Assembly: GCF_032051575.1 (NCBI RefSeq)
Contig: NZ_DAMBYD010000006.1
Span: 248,001-312,000 of the forward strand
Reading direction: 5' to 3'
Source: Aminipila sp032051575
Lineage (GTDB): Bacteria; Bacillota; Clostridia; Peptostreptococcales; Anaerovoracaceae
Length of the DNA: 64,000 nucleotides
This document shows positions 8,178 to 16,402 of this stretch, in pieces (position 1 is the stretch's first letter; the number at the start of each line of letters is the position of its first letter). The position numbers and the translations under genes are program-made. The notes below the pieces were generated by a model, which worked only from the letters and a program-made list of their open reading frames with translations, was not told where the DNA came from and searched no databases.

Positions 8178-9689
8178 CTAGTTAGCCCCCTTCATTGCGC
8201 TTACTAACTGATTAACTAGACTCATCAAATCTTCCTGATTTAATCCTTCTTCTTTAGCAGCTTCTGTGCAATGAGCATTAGTGCAGCCACTTGTAAGTTC
8301 AGGATGGTTAAATGTAGGATCATCAGATGCCAATGTTGTACAGTCCTTTAATCCATAGGCAACTCTCTTAATGTTTATTAAGTGCATTGGCGTTACGTTT
8401 TCTGAAGTTGCACTTCCACCCCAAGTACCGCAGCCTAATGTGAATGCAGGCATAAGTCCTGTACTTGCACCAGTACCACCCATAGTACCCCCGGTATTAA
8501 CCAGAATACGGGATGCTGGTTTAGCCGCAAACTTCATGACTATATCCCTGTCTTCAGTATGAAGGCTCATGGTATGTCCAATACCATTCTGAAGTAATGC
8601 GATGCTTAATTCACATGCTTCATGCCAGTCTTTAACCGTGTAGAAACCAAGTACGGTTGTAAGCTTTTCATAGGAAAGTGGATATCCATCACCAACACCA
8701 CCCTGTTCACCAATCAGAACTCTTGTGCCTGCTGGGATTGATACTCCTGCTGCTTCTGCAACAACATCAGCAGATCTTCCTACAAATTTAGCATTCATGC
8801 TGTGGCCATTCTTAAATAACAGCTTGCATACCTTAGCAGTTTCTTCAGCGGTCATGAAGTAACCGCCCTGTTTCTTGAATTCAGCAACTACAGCATCACG
8901 GTTGCATTCTTCGCAGATAATTGACTGTTCAGAAGCACATATTGTACCATTATCAAAAGTCTTACTTGCCATGATGTTCTTGACAGCCTGTTCAATTTTT
9001 GCAGTTCTTTCAATGTAAGCAGGTGAGTTACCAGCACCAACTCCAAGAGCAGGCTTACCAGCACTATATGCTGCCTTTACCATTCCAGGACCGCCTGTTG
9101 CAATAATGATAGCAACTTCTTTAGCATGCATCAGTTCATCTGTAGCAGCCATAGAAGGCATGGAGATACACCCAATAACATTCTCAGGAGCACCAGCTTC
9201 TACTGCCGCCTGATATATTAATTCTGCAGCTTTCATTGTGCACTTTGCAGCGGAAGGATGTGGTGAAAATATAATTGCATTTCTTGACTTAATTGCAATG
9301 ATTGCCTTATAAATCGCTGTTGAAGTTGGATTGGTTGATGGAACAATCCCCATAACCAGACCAACCGGGTCAGCCACCTCAATAATCCTATTTACTACAT
9401 CTTCCTGAACCACACCAATAGTTTTCATGTCTTTGATTGCGTTGTACACCATAGTGGATGCCATATGATTCTTGTAAGTCTTATCTGCAACTCTTCCAAA
9501 CCCAGTTTCTTCTACAGCCATCTGAGCCAGGCATACTGCATTTTCCTCCGCTACACGCACCATATTTCGCAGAATTTTATCAATCTGCTCTTCTGTGTAA
9601 GTGGCAAGCTTGTCTGTTGCAATTTTGCCAAGACGTGCAAGATTTCTTACTTCCTGTACTGAACGTAAATCATAATCAAAATTTTCCAT
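8178..9689 (-). CDS. eutE: Acylating acetaldehyde dehydrogenase EutE
   Basis: It oxidises acetaldehyde to acetyl-CoA with NAD and CoA in the compartment lumen. The 503-residue aldehyde-dehydrogenase fold has the catalytic Cys251 in GTICASEQS and the cofactor region GVGAGNSPAY (about 216-225). The C-terminal about 20 residues (LNQEDLMSLVNQLVSAMK) are separated from the core and amphipathic, so the cargo signal may be C-terminal here. It is flanked by BMC and pduL genes. Start ATG at 9689 with AAAGGAGG upstream. Confidence 0.96.
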   Translation of the reverse strand: MENFDYDLRSVQEVRNLARLGKIATDKLATYTEEQIDKILRNMVRVAEENAVCLAQMAVEETGFGRVADKTYKNHMASTMVYNAIKDMKTIGVVQEDVVNRIIEVADPVGLVMGIVPSTNPTSTAIYKAIIAIKSRNAIIFSPHPSAAKCTMKAAELIYQAAVEAGAPENVIGCISMPSMAATDELMHAKEVAIIIATGGPGMVKAAYSAGKPALGVGAGNSPAYIERTAKIEQAVKNIMASKTFDNGTICASEQSIICEECNRDAVVAEFKKQGGYFMTAEETAKVCKLLFKNGHSMNAKFVGRSADVVAEAAGVSIPAGTRVLIGEQGGVGDGYPLSYEKLTTVLGFYTVKDWHEACELSIALLQNGIGHTMSLHTEDRDIVMKFAAKPASRILVNTGGTMGGTGASTGLMPAFTLGCGTWGGSATSENVTPMHLINIKRVAYGLKDCTTLASDDPTFNHPELTSGCTNAHCTEAAKEEGLNQEDLMSLVNQLVSAMKGAN

Positions 9690-9745
9690 TTTGTGATTCC
9701 TCCTTTCTTTTTGCTAAGTATATATTTGTTTAGTCATTTAGCAAA

Positions 9746-10342
9746 TTAGTGCTGCTCGTAATACTTCTTAAATTCTTTAATTAACAAATTCTTATCTGCC
9801 TTGGAAATTAATCTTCCAGCTATGCCGAATTCCTTAAACTCACGAGCTAAATTTCTTAACTTTGTCACTTTAAGCTTATCTAAAACTTCCAGTGCTTTTT
9901 CCATACTGCTTTCTTTTACCAGTTTATCCAGGTCTTCTTTGTGTATTTCATTTAAATCAGAATCTAAACTGGTTTCAACAATCTCCTCTGCTACACAGAC
10001 TTCTTCTATCTCTTCTGCCACAGGTACTTCTTCTTCAGCAGTTTCTTCATTTATCTTTATCTTTGAAGTAGGATATATAACCTTATTTCCAACTTCTTCA
10101 TGTGGTCTTGGAATTACATGCACCGAGATTAATTGACCAACTCTCTGCGCAGCTGCTGCACCAGCATCTGTTGCGGCTTTAACTGCACCAACATCTCCCT
10201 CGATAATTATTGTAACCAAGCCACCCTTTACAAAGACTCTGTCCACTAAACTTACATTTGCTGCCTTAAGCATAGCATCTGCACTTTCAATAGCTGCAAT
10301 CAGTCCTTTTGTTTCTATTAACCCGAGCGCTTGCATTTGCAT
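9746..10342 (-). CDS. BMC shell protein with acidic linker and C-terminal helical domain
   Basis: Residues 1-88 are a BMC domain nearly identical in pattern to EutM. Residues about 89-145 are an acidic, low-complexity linker (many E and V). Residues about 150-198 (VTKLRNLAREFKEFGIAG...KADKNLLIKEFKKYY) look like a small helical SAP/Rho-N-like domain. EutK of enteric bacteria is also a BMC protein with a C-terminal domain proposed to bind nucleic acid, but this tail looks unrelated to that winged helix. The protein probably co-assembles with EutM. The tail may face the lumen or cytosol and bind a partner. Start ATG after AGGAGG and an abortive ATG-TAA. Confidence 0.88.
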   Translation of the reverse strand: MQMQALGLIETKGLIAAIESADAMLKAANVSLVDRVFVKGGLVTIIIEGDVGAVKAATDAGAAAAQRVGQLISVHVIPRPHEEVGNKVIYPTSKIKINEETAEEEVPVAEEIEEVCVAEEIVETSLDSDLNEIHKEDLDKLVKESSMEKALEVLDKLKVTKLRNLAREFKEFGIAGRLISKADKNLLIKEFKKYYEQH

Positions 10343-10372
10343 TTACATACCTCCTAAAATCCGGTTCTGCCT

Positions 10373-11047
10373 CTAGTAAGTAGCATAAAAAGCTTTCATC
10401 TTATTAGGCGAACCAAAGGCTACCTTAGCTCCATTAGGGAAGAATACAGAATCTCCTGGCTGTGCAGTATATACCTTACCATTTACAGTTACTGTCAATG
10501 TACCTTCCATGATATGATAAAGTTCTTCACAAGCACATTCCCAGTCAAACTGGCAGTTTTCAATTGTAATGAATCCTGCGTTCATGGAGCATCCATCATT
10601 TTTATTGATGATTTCCTGATAAAATACTTTATCAGATGGATTTCCTGTATCTAGTGCTTCATACTGTACTGTGTTTCCGCGAACAATCTTCAGTCCGCAT
10701 GAATCATGTTCAGCAGCATACGGTTTCCCACCAACAATTGAATCAAATGCTCCCTGTAATAAGCCTTTTTCTAGTAAAGTCTTCAATGCAGTGTAAATCA
10801 TGTTTGTATCGATTTCATCGTTACAAGCTTTTGCTGATTCAGTAGCGGATACTGCAGCTTCACTTACTGACGCTACGGGAGTTTCACACGCAGTTGGTGC
10901 TGGAGCTTCCTTAGAAAATGTAATTCCACAAGCTCTTGCTGCGTCCTTTGCAGATGGGGTCAATATTGTGTCTTTATCAATATAGATTACTTTCTCTCCC
11001 TGCTTTTCCAGGGCCTCAACATCTTTTGCACAAATTAATCTTTTCAT
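10373..11047 (-). CDS. eutQ: EutQ-family cupin with N-terminal shared domain
   Basis: A 224-residue protein. The C-terminal cupin (about 110-224, with CEELYHIMEGTLTVTVNG and QPGDSVFFPNGAKVAFG) is typical of EutQ, linked to acetate-kinase activity and compartment assembly. Residues 1-46 contain YIDKDTILTPSAKDAARACGI, which resembles the first about 48 residues of EutT at 14879-15679 (YLDEDKKLTPAAIGFLRERKI). An Ala/Pro/Thr-rich linker and an amphipathic helix (about 80-103) follow. The weak ribosome-binding site (AGAGTG) suggests lower output than the flanking shell genes. Confidence 0.9.
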   Translation of the reverse strand: MKRLICAKDVEALEKQGEKVIYIDKDTILTPSAKDAARACGITFSKEAPAPTACETPVASVSEAAVSATESAKACNDEIDTNMIYTALKTLLEKGLLQGAFDSIVGGKPYAAEHDSCGLKIVRGNTVQYEALDTGNPSDKVFYQEIINKNDGCSMNAGFITIENCQFDWECACEELYHIMEGTLTVTVNGKVYTAQPGDSVFFPNGAKVAFGSPNKMKAFYATY

Positions 11048-11087
11048 TTGGCTTCACACTCTTTCATATTTTAAAGTTTTTTACCTT

Positions 11088-11636
11088 TTAGAACAAAGAT
11101 GGTATCAGTTTGTCAGACACCGAAGGTATCACTTCAGCATTGACTAGCAAACCTTTTTGCTCTGCTATCGTTCTCCCCGTTTCAACACCTGTTTGTACAG
11201 CTGCAACATCACCTGTGAATGTAAAGAAGGCTTTTCCCCCTAAACCATTGCCCAGACGAAGTTCAAGCGGTTCAAGTTCCGCAGACTTTAAAATTGCATC
11301 AGCAGCAATAACCATAGTAGACATGGAGAAGGATTCTAAAATACCCAGTGCTTCAATTTTTTCAGGCATTGTTGCTCCAGTAATCGCTGGAAAAACCTGA
11401 GGATTTACATTTGGTATAATAATCGAATCAATCCAAAATTCTCCTGCTACCTTTTCCCCAATCTGAACTGAATCTTCAACAGCTGCAACGTCTCCATGAA
11501 CAATTGCTATGTATTTACCAGGGCAAGTGGAACAGGCCGTGACTATTTCAACATCTGAAATCTTTACCATCTGGTCTGCTGCATAAATACCACGTGCAAT
11601 ACTTGTAAATTCAACCATTCCTATTGCGTTTGCCAT
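11088..11636 (-). CDS. pduT: PduT-like tandem BMC shell protein with metal-binding Cys
   Basis: A 182-residue protein with two BMC domains (about 1-90 and 95-180), hence a BMC-T pseudohexameric trimer. In the loop of the first domain it has CSTCPG with Cys35 and Cys38. Cys38 matches the residue that in PduT binds one 4Fe-4S cluster at the central pore of the trimer. Together with the PduS-like gene just upstream (2 nt apart) it suggests electron transfer across the shell. The symbol is by homology to the propanediol system; in a eut locus it may bear another name. Confidence 0.9.
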   Translation of the reverse strand: MANAIGMVEFTSIARGIYAADQMVKISDVEIVTACSTCPGKYIAIVHGDVAAVEDSVQIGEKVAGEFWIDSIIIPNVNPQVFPAITGATMPEKIEALGILESFSMSTMVIAADAILKSAELEPLELRLGNGLGGKAFFTFTGDVAAVQTGVETGRTIAEQKGLLVNAEVIPSVSDKLIPSLF

Positions 11637-11637
11637 G

Positions 11638-12966
11638 TTAATCCCTCCTTATTGCTATAAAATCATTTCCGCTTTCAGTTATTGTACCGGAAATGCTTGC
11701 ATGAATTGCAGCTCCCAGACTATCTTCTCGAATTTTACCGATTAATTGTCCTGCCTGTACATGTTCACCAACGGATACTACAGGAACTGCCGGTACTCCT
11801 ACATGTTGTCTTGTTGCAATACGCACAACTAAAGGAGTCAGGGAAGTGTCCGTCATAGGTGCTGGTTTGTCAAAATCATGTAACCCAATTCTGGCAATAA
11901 GTCTCTTACTTGGGACTAAACGATGTTCACGAGCACTACGTGCTTCAAATACTTCCTTAGTTGGTTTATATCTTATAATTTGTTCTGCCAGCTTTTCTCT
12001 AAAGAAATTATTTGCTGCCTTTGGATATAACCCTATAGGACAGGCGAACAATTCACATAAATTACACTGGCAGCACAGTTGTGCTACCTTCTGAGCTTCC
12101 ACATCCTTTAAATCGTAAGCTAAAGCCCGCATCATCTTATGTGGCTGTGTAGCATGTCCCAGTAAGAATCTTGGACACATATCTGTACACATACGGCACT
12201 GTTCACAGGAAGCTCTGTTTATTCTCTTTGCCTGTTCTTTTGTTGCTGTTTTCCTTCTGATTAATGGATGGTTTTTCTTTAATATAACAAAACCTTTATT
12301 CTTCTTTGTAACAAAACCATCCAGATTACCCATAACAGGGCCCATCATAGGACCGCCATCTATAACTGCGTAATCATCAAAATTTTCTATACCACTCAGT
12401 TTCAGTACATCTATAATAGGTGTTCCTACAGAGACCTTTACTGTCAGGCGGTTTGGTATGTCCCCTGCAACTGTGATATATTTTTCAGTAACAGGTTTAC
12501 CTGCAGATGCATAAAAAATGTTTAATGCCGTTTCTGAGTTGATTACTACACATCCTACCTGAATAGGAATACCCACTTCAGGAACTACTCTGCCTGTTAA
12601 TTCATAAACTAAAACCTGTTCATCACCTGCTGGATAAATATCTGGAAGTAATCCTACTTCTACATAATCTCCAGCCTGCAATTCTTTAATTCTATCTTGC
12701 AAGATAGCAATTACTTCTTTATGTTTTCCTTTAATGCCTATTATGGCCTTATCGGCATTTACCAGCCTACCTGCTGCTTCAAAGCCTTTAATGATCTCAT
12801 CGGGAAACATCTCCATCAGCTGTTGGTCCACTCGTAACAATGGCTCACACTCAGCTCCGTTAAGAAGTATATAATCCGCTTTTGATGCTAACTTTGCATG
12901 GGTAGGAAATCCTGCCCCGCCTGCACCAATAATGCCGGCTTCTTTTACCATATCAAGAAGACTCAT
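11638..12966 (-). CDS. pduS: PduS-like (RnfC-related) cobalamin reductase/electron carrier
   Basis: A 442-residue flavo-iron-sulfur protein. The N-terminus has the RnfC/Nqo1-type nucleotide site (GAGGAGFPTHAK, 15-25). Two 4Fe-4S motifs follow, with C254, C257, C260, C264 and C298/C299, C301, C304, C309. The C-terminus is a biotinyl-lipoyl-like half-barrel (VSVGEHVQAGQLIGKI). PduS reduces cob(II)alamin for reactivation of the lyase cofactor and oxidises NADH. Here it would serve EutT/EutA and pass electrons to the PduT-like shell protein. No membrane segments. Start ATG at 12966. Confidence 0.9.
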   Translation of the reverse strand: MSLLDMVKEAGIIGAGGAGFPTHAKLASKADYILLNGAECEPLLRVDQQLMEMFPDEIIKGFEAAGRLVNADKAIIGIKGKHKEVIAILQDRIKELQAGDYVEVGLLPDIYPAGDEQVLVYELTGRVVPEVGIPIQVGCVVINSETALNIFYASAGKPVTEKYITVAGDIPNRLTVKVSVGTPIIDVLKLSGIENFDDYAVIDGGPMMGPVMGNLDGFVTKKNKGFVILKKNHPLIRRKTATKEQAKRINRASCEQCRMCTDMCPRFLLGHATQPHKMMRALAYDLKDVEAQKVAQLCCQCNLCELFACPIGLYPKAANNFFREKLAEQIIRYKPTKEVFEARSAREHRLVPSKRLIARIGLHDFDKPAPMTDTSLTPLVVRIATRQHVGVPAVPVVSVGEHVQAGQLIGKIREDSLGAAIHASISGTITESGNDFIAIRRD

Positions 12967-12995
12967 TTTATAAACCTCCTACCTGAAAGTACAAT

Positions 12996-13289
12996 CTAAA
13001 TATTTTCCCACTTTCTTTTTATCTCTTCCAATGCTTCTTCAACTGCAGCTGTTTGTCCAAAGATTGCTAGCAAAATCATATTTTGAGGGCAACTTCCTTT
13101 TATTTCTTCTACTGTGACCCCCACAGCTTTTTCTGCTATATCAGAGGCAACAATCATTTCAATCATCTTACCCTGTACAAGGCCAACCGCATCCAAACAA
13201 GGAGGGAGTGTATTACAGCCTGTACCTTTTCTACGCATTAGAATGTTAATTGTTCCCTCTGATGGGGACTTTATTATACGAAGTTCCAT
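12996..13289 (-). CDS. GrpU-like BMC shell protein with G-S-C-P-Q motif
   Basis: A 97-residue protein. Residues about 33-95 follow the BMC pattern (AVGLVQGKMIEMIVASDIAEKA, then AIFGQTAAVEEALEEI), preceded by an unusual 30-residue N-terminus with Cys25 and Cys31. G65-S66-C67-P68-Q69 matches the G-X-C-P-Q motif reported for the iron-sulfur site of the GrpU shell protein of glycyl-radical compartments. It may add a second Fe-S pore protein to this compartment. The assignment rests on that motif and the BMC pattern. It could also be a divergent EutM-like minor shell protein. Confidence 0.75.
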   Translation of the reverse strand: MELRIIKSPSEGTINILMRRKGTGCNTLPPCLDAVGLVQGKMIEMIVASDIAEKAVGVTVEEIKGSCPQNMILLAIFGQTAAVEEALEEIKRKWENI

Positions 13290-13315
13290 TTATATTACCT
13301 CTTAAAGGTGCGGCA

Positions 13316-14533
13316 TTAAGCTGCAGTTGAGTCTTCTTTAGCCTGCAGCGCCTCAATTTGTCTTGCCTTAGGTACAGCAATTTTTGTTGCAATATATACA
13401 GACAAACAACCTGCGATTAATTTACCAGCCATGACAGGTAAAATCAGTGTTGGCTGGAAATTGGCCGTAAATGAAAGGTGGTCACCAATTAAGAAGGCAC
13501 TGCAAACTGCAAATGCTAAACATTTAACTTTATCTTCTGCCTTCATATCACCAATCAGCTTATATAATGCAATGGCGTTAGCTGCACCCGCAAGGATTCC
13601 AGCAACAGCATCCTTTGAAAGCCCACAAACTTTACCTATAGCCTCCAGTGGTTTGCTTAGATATTTAGTAAGTAGATATACCATAGGGAATGCACCGCAA
13701 AGCATAATACCAATATATCCGGCAATTTCTAATGCTCTGTTGCAGTCTGCTGCATCAGCAAGAATTGGCTCAAATCCCCATGCTCCAAAGATCTTTGAGA
13801 ATATTCCTGTAAAGTACTCAATGATGCATAGTGTAAGAATTAAAGTAAGTGCACAATCCATTACTTTTCCGAATACAGCAAATCCTTTAATCATCTTATC
13901 TGGTATTATCATAAGACCAATAGCAATTGCTACGCAAATAATAATAAGTGGAATTAAGTTTTTGAATATTAGCATAAATGATAAGGCTAACTGATATGTT
14001 CCATCACCACTTGTTGCAACAGTTTCTCTAATCATTGGGTTTGTTAAAGCGATAATCACACTAGAAATTAAAACACCTACTGGAATCATTAAAAATCCAG
14101 ACATCATTCCAAGTGCTAAATAGGGTCTGTCTTTTTTATTCAGCATCTTTAAAGCAACTGGAATATTGTAAACGATTGTTGCACCTGCCATATAACCGGT
14201 AATCTCAGCCATGATCCATGATTCTCTAGTCGCAGCTAAAGCGTCAGCCAGCTGATACCCTCCCATGTCTACAGCAATAAATGTTGTTGCTGCCATGGAC
14301 GGGTCCGCACCGATTGCCTGAAAAGCAGGTCCAAAGATTACCTTAACTAAAGCAGTTAAATAAGGAGCTGACGCCATTACGCCTGCTACAGGAATAAAAA
14401 TTGCACCTATTGCATAGATACCTTCTAGAAACTGATTACCCAGTTCACTTCCTTCTTTAAATATGTAAGCTAGACATCCAGCTAAAGCACAAGCCATAAT
14501 AATATAAACAATTATTTGTCCAAATAATACCAT
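13316..14533 (-). CDS. eutH: Ethanolamine transporter EutH
   Basis: A 405-residue polytopic membrane protein with about 10-11 hydrophobic helices, containing the EutH signature region FIAVDMGGYQLADALAATRESW (about 86-107) and a conserved GDHLSFTANFQP segment (about 351-362). EutH allows ethanolamine uptake, mainly when the external concentration or pH is low. It sits among shell genes in the long eut operon. The ATG start at 14533 has GAGAAGG upstream. Confidence 0.95.
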   Translation of the reverse strand: MVLFGQIIVYIIMACALAGCLAYIFKEGSELGNQFLEGIYAIGAIFIPVAGVMASAPYLTALVKVIFGPAFQAIGADPSMAATTFIAVDMGGYQLADALAATRESWIMAEITGYMAGATIVYNIPVALKMLNKKDRPYLALGMMSGFLMIPVGVLISSVIIALTNPMIRETVATSGDGTYQLALSFMLIFKNLIPLIIICVAIAIGLMIIPDKMIKGFAVFGKVMDCALTLILTLCIIEYFTGIFSKIFGAWGFEPILADAADCNRALEIAGYIGIMLCGAFPMVYLLTKYLSKPLEAIGKVCGLSKDAVAGILAGAANAIALYKLIGDMKAEDKVKCLAFAVCSAFLIGDHLSFTANFQPTLILPVMAGKLIAGCLSVYIATKIAVPKARQIEALQAKEDSTAA

Positions 14534-14571
14534 TAGTTACCTTCTCCTTTTCTTTAGAGTTAAATTACTAC

Positions 14572-14847
14572 TCATAAACTTATAACATCTTGACCATCTA
14601 CTATACCTATAATTGTTGCATCGACAGGGATGTTAGAACCGCCCACCGGCATACGTGCTGAACTTCCTCCAACATATATTACTTTTTCATTCACACCTGC
14701 GCCAATGGTATCAGCAGCAATAATTGGTGGGCCAATGGGTGTATTATCGATAATATTTAGTGGCTGTACAATCATAAGTTTTAATCCTTCAAGTTTTTCA
14801 TCTTTTCTAGTTGCCCAAATATTACCGATCACCATTCCTGCTTTCAT
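14572..14847 (-). CDS. eutN: Shell vertex protein EutN (BMC-P)
   Basis: A 91-residue pentamer-forming protein of the EutN/CcmL family that caps the vertices. It has GMVIGNIWATRK at the N-terminus, PLNIIDNTPIGPPIIAADTIGAGVNEKV in the middle and DATIIGIVDG at the end. The start is placed at the ATG at 14847 because it has AGGAGG 9 nt upstream and matches the usual N-terminus. A longer reading from 14898 would run into the end of eutT. Confidence 0.96.
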   Translation of the reverse strand: MKAGMVIGNIWATRKDEKLEGLKLMIVQPLNIIDNTPIGPPIIAADTIGAGVNEKVIYVGGSSARMPVGGSNIPVDATIIGIVDGQDVISL

Positions 14848-14878
14848 CTGCCTTAACCTCCTTTCACTATAATTTGTC

Positions 14879-15679
14879 TTAATATCTGTTATAATCATCC
14901 GCTAAATAACGGCAAATCATTATATGTAACACACTGGAAAGCCGATTGAATGTTTCAATAATGTCCATTCTTTCATATTTTTTACCATTATGAAAAGCTT
15001 CTGCTGCCGAAACTTCAACCTCTCTAATTGCTGCCCTTAACTGATTTAACATGGCATAAACTTTACCCATAGAGTAATTTGGTAAAACCATTTGTTTTAT
15101 TTTATAAAACTTCATGGGATTATGAGAATGTTCTCTGATCTCAGCATGAGTTAGTCCCAAAATCTGTTCATTTACTAAGGGGTTATTCAATACATCACAA
15201 CCCATAATTTCGTACAGCAGCTTCAATACCTGGTCCAAATCTCCAATCAGTTTTTCTTGTCCACCCATTTCTGCTAAAATAGTCTGATCCAGCACAACCA
15301 ATGCTTGAAGGCTGTCCACTTTTCCTCTAAGATGAATCCTTGGATGATCTTTTGTTACTAAAAAGTTGTCATATAACTGAGTCATATGTTCAGGTTTCTC
15401 ATAGTAGTAAGCTCCTGTCTCATAATCAATATATTTTGGGGGCTTAACCTTTTCTTCTGTATTTCCTCTTAGTTGCCCCTGGGATATTGATGAAGCTACC
15501 GTTTTTTCCTCAATTTCCTTATTTTTTTCTTTCTCACTACCATTAACAACCTCAATTTTACGTTCTCTTAAAAAGCCTATTGCTGCCGGTGTAAGTTTTT
15601 TGTCTTCGTCTAAGTAAAATACCTTCATTTCTGATGTACGCAATTCGTTTCTTAAATCGGACTCTGTTATGACTTTCAA
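14879..15679 (-). CDS. eutT: Cobalamin adenosyltransferase EutT
   Basis: It makes adenosylcobalamin from ATP and reduced cobalamin for EutBC. At 266 residues it has the length of enteric EutT. The core includes HPRIHLRGKVDSLQA (about 110-124) and a long helical C-terminal half. It lacks the H-X11-CC-XX-C metal cluster of the Salmonella enzyme: only two cysteines are visible, both elsewhere. It therefore belongs to the metal-independent class described for Listeria and other Firmicutes. The N-terminal 45 residues resemble those of EutQ at 10373-11047. Start is TTG with AGGAGG 7 nt upstream; a nearby ATG is followed at once by a stop. Confidence 0.93.
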   Translation of the reverse strand: MKVITESDLRNELRTSEMKVFYLDEDKKLTPAAIGFLRERKIEVVNGSEKEKNKEIEEKTVASSISQGQLRGNTEEKVKPPKYIDYETGAYYYEKPEHMTQLYDNFLVTKDHPRIHLRGKVDSLQALVVLDQTILAEMGGQEKLIGDLDQVLKLLYEIMGCDVLNNPLVNEQILGLTHAEIREHSHNPMKFYKIKQMVLPNYSMGKVYAMLNQLRAAIREVEVSAAEAFHNGKKYERMDIIETFNRLSSVLHIMICRYLADDYNRY

Positions 15680-15709
15680 ATCATTACCTCCTTTTATGGT
15701 ACATCTCCT

Positions 15710-16360
15710 TTAACCAATCGGATTCTCAGCTACATATACTACTGCATTGGCAAATGCTTCACATGCAGCTTTGCATGCTGACTGACTGCCTGTCAAAAGA
15801 GCTCCTCCAAAGTTTGTTTCTGAAGGTGGTGCATATAACACACAAAGGCTTACTGCTGCCGCTTTTAATGCAGCATCAACAGCATACATCGATTCAATTG
15901 GAGGTGCAATCAGATATGCAATTGCCTCTCCTTCTTCAATACCAGCGCCTTCTGAGAGATATGATCCCGTTCTTGAGATACATTGTGCGTAGTAAATAAT
16001 AGAATTTTCTTCATTTGCTGAAATAAAATGAAGTTCATTTTCAATCATTTCCATACAGGCTTCAAGTCCGCTTTTAACTTCGGCTGGATTTGGACCTGCC
16101 AAAATGCCAATAATTTCACCTGCCAACTTTGTATTTGCATTGTCAGCGCCACCATAAAAACTCTTGGCATATACTACTTTAACATCCGCTTTTTTAGTTG
16201 CTTCGTCCAATGCTGTATAAGTAACATCATCACAATTTGTAGTAATTAATGCCAAAGATTTCTGGTCTGATGCCAGATTTAGTTCCTTCGCCATGCTTGG
16301 ACTTACATTTGAAATAATTTTTGTTGCTAAAACTGAAGTTTTAATTATATCACCTTTCAT
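15710..16360 (-). CDS. eutL: Shell protein EutL (BMC-T)
   Basis: A 216-residue tandem-BMC trimer of the EutL family, whose central pore can open and close and binds ethanolamine. It has the conserved AKSFYGGADNANTKLAGEIIGIL region (about 65-87) and the C-terminal LYAPPSETNFGGALLTGSQ (about 174-192). It is located between eutA and eutT with short gaps. ATG start preceded by AAGGAGGGAACGA. Confidence 0.97.
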   Translation of the reverse strand: MKGDIIKTSVLATKIISNVSPSMAKELNLASDQKSLALITTNCDDVTYTALDEATKKADVKVVYAKSFYGGADNANTKLAGEIIGILAGPNPAEVKSGLEACMEMIENELHFISANEENSIIYYAQCISRTGSYLSEGAGIEEGEAIAYLIAPPIESMYAVDAALKAAAVSLCVLYAPPSETNFGGALLTGSQSACKAACEAFANAVVYVAENPIG

Positions 16361-16402
16361 TCGTTCCCTCCTTAAAAATATCTATTTTTTCTTCATATAA
16401 AG

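Noticed and set aside
13431..13994. Long plus-strand open frame (187 codons) inside eutH
   Set aside because: Shadow of a membrane protein gene; the eutH frame is clearly the coding one and the shadow has no promoter or ribosome-binding site.
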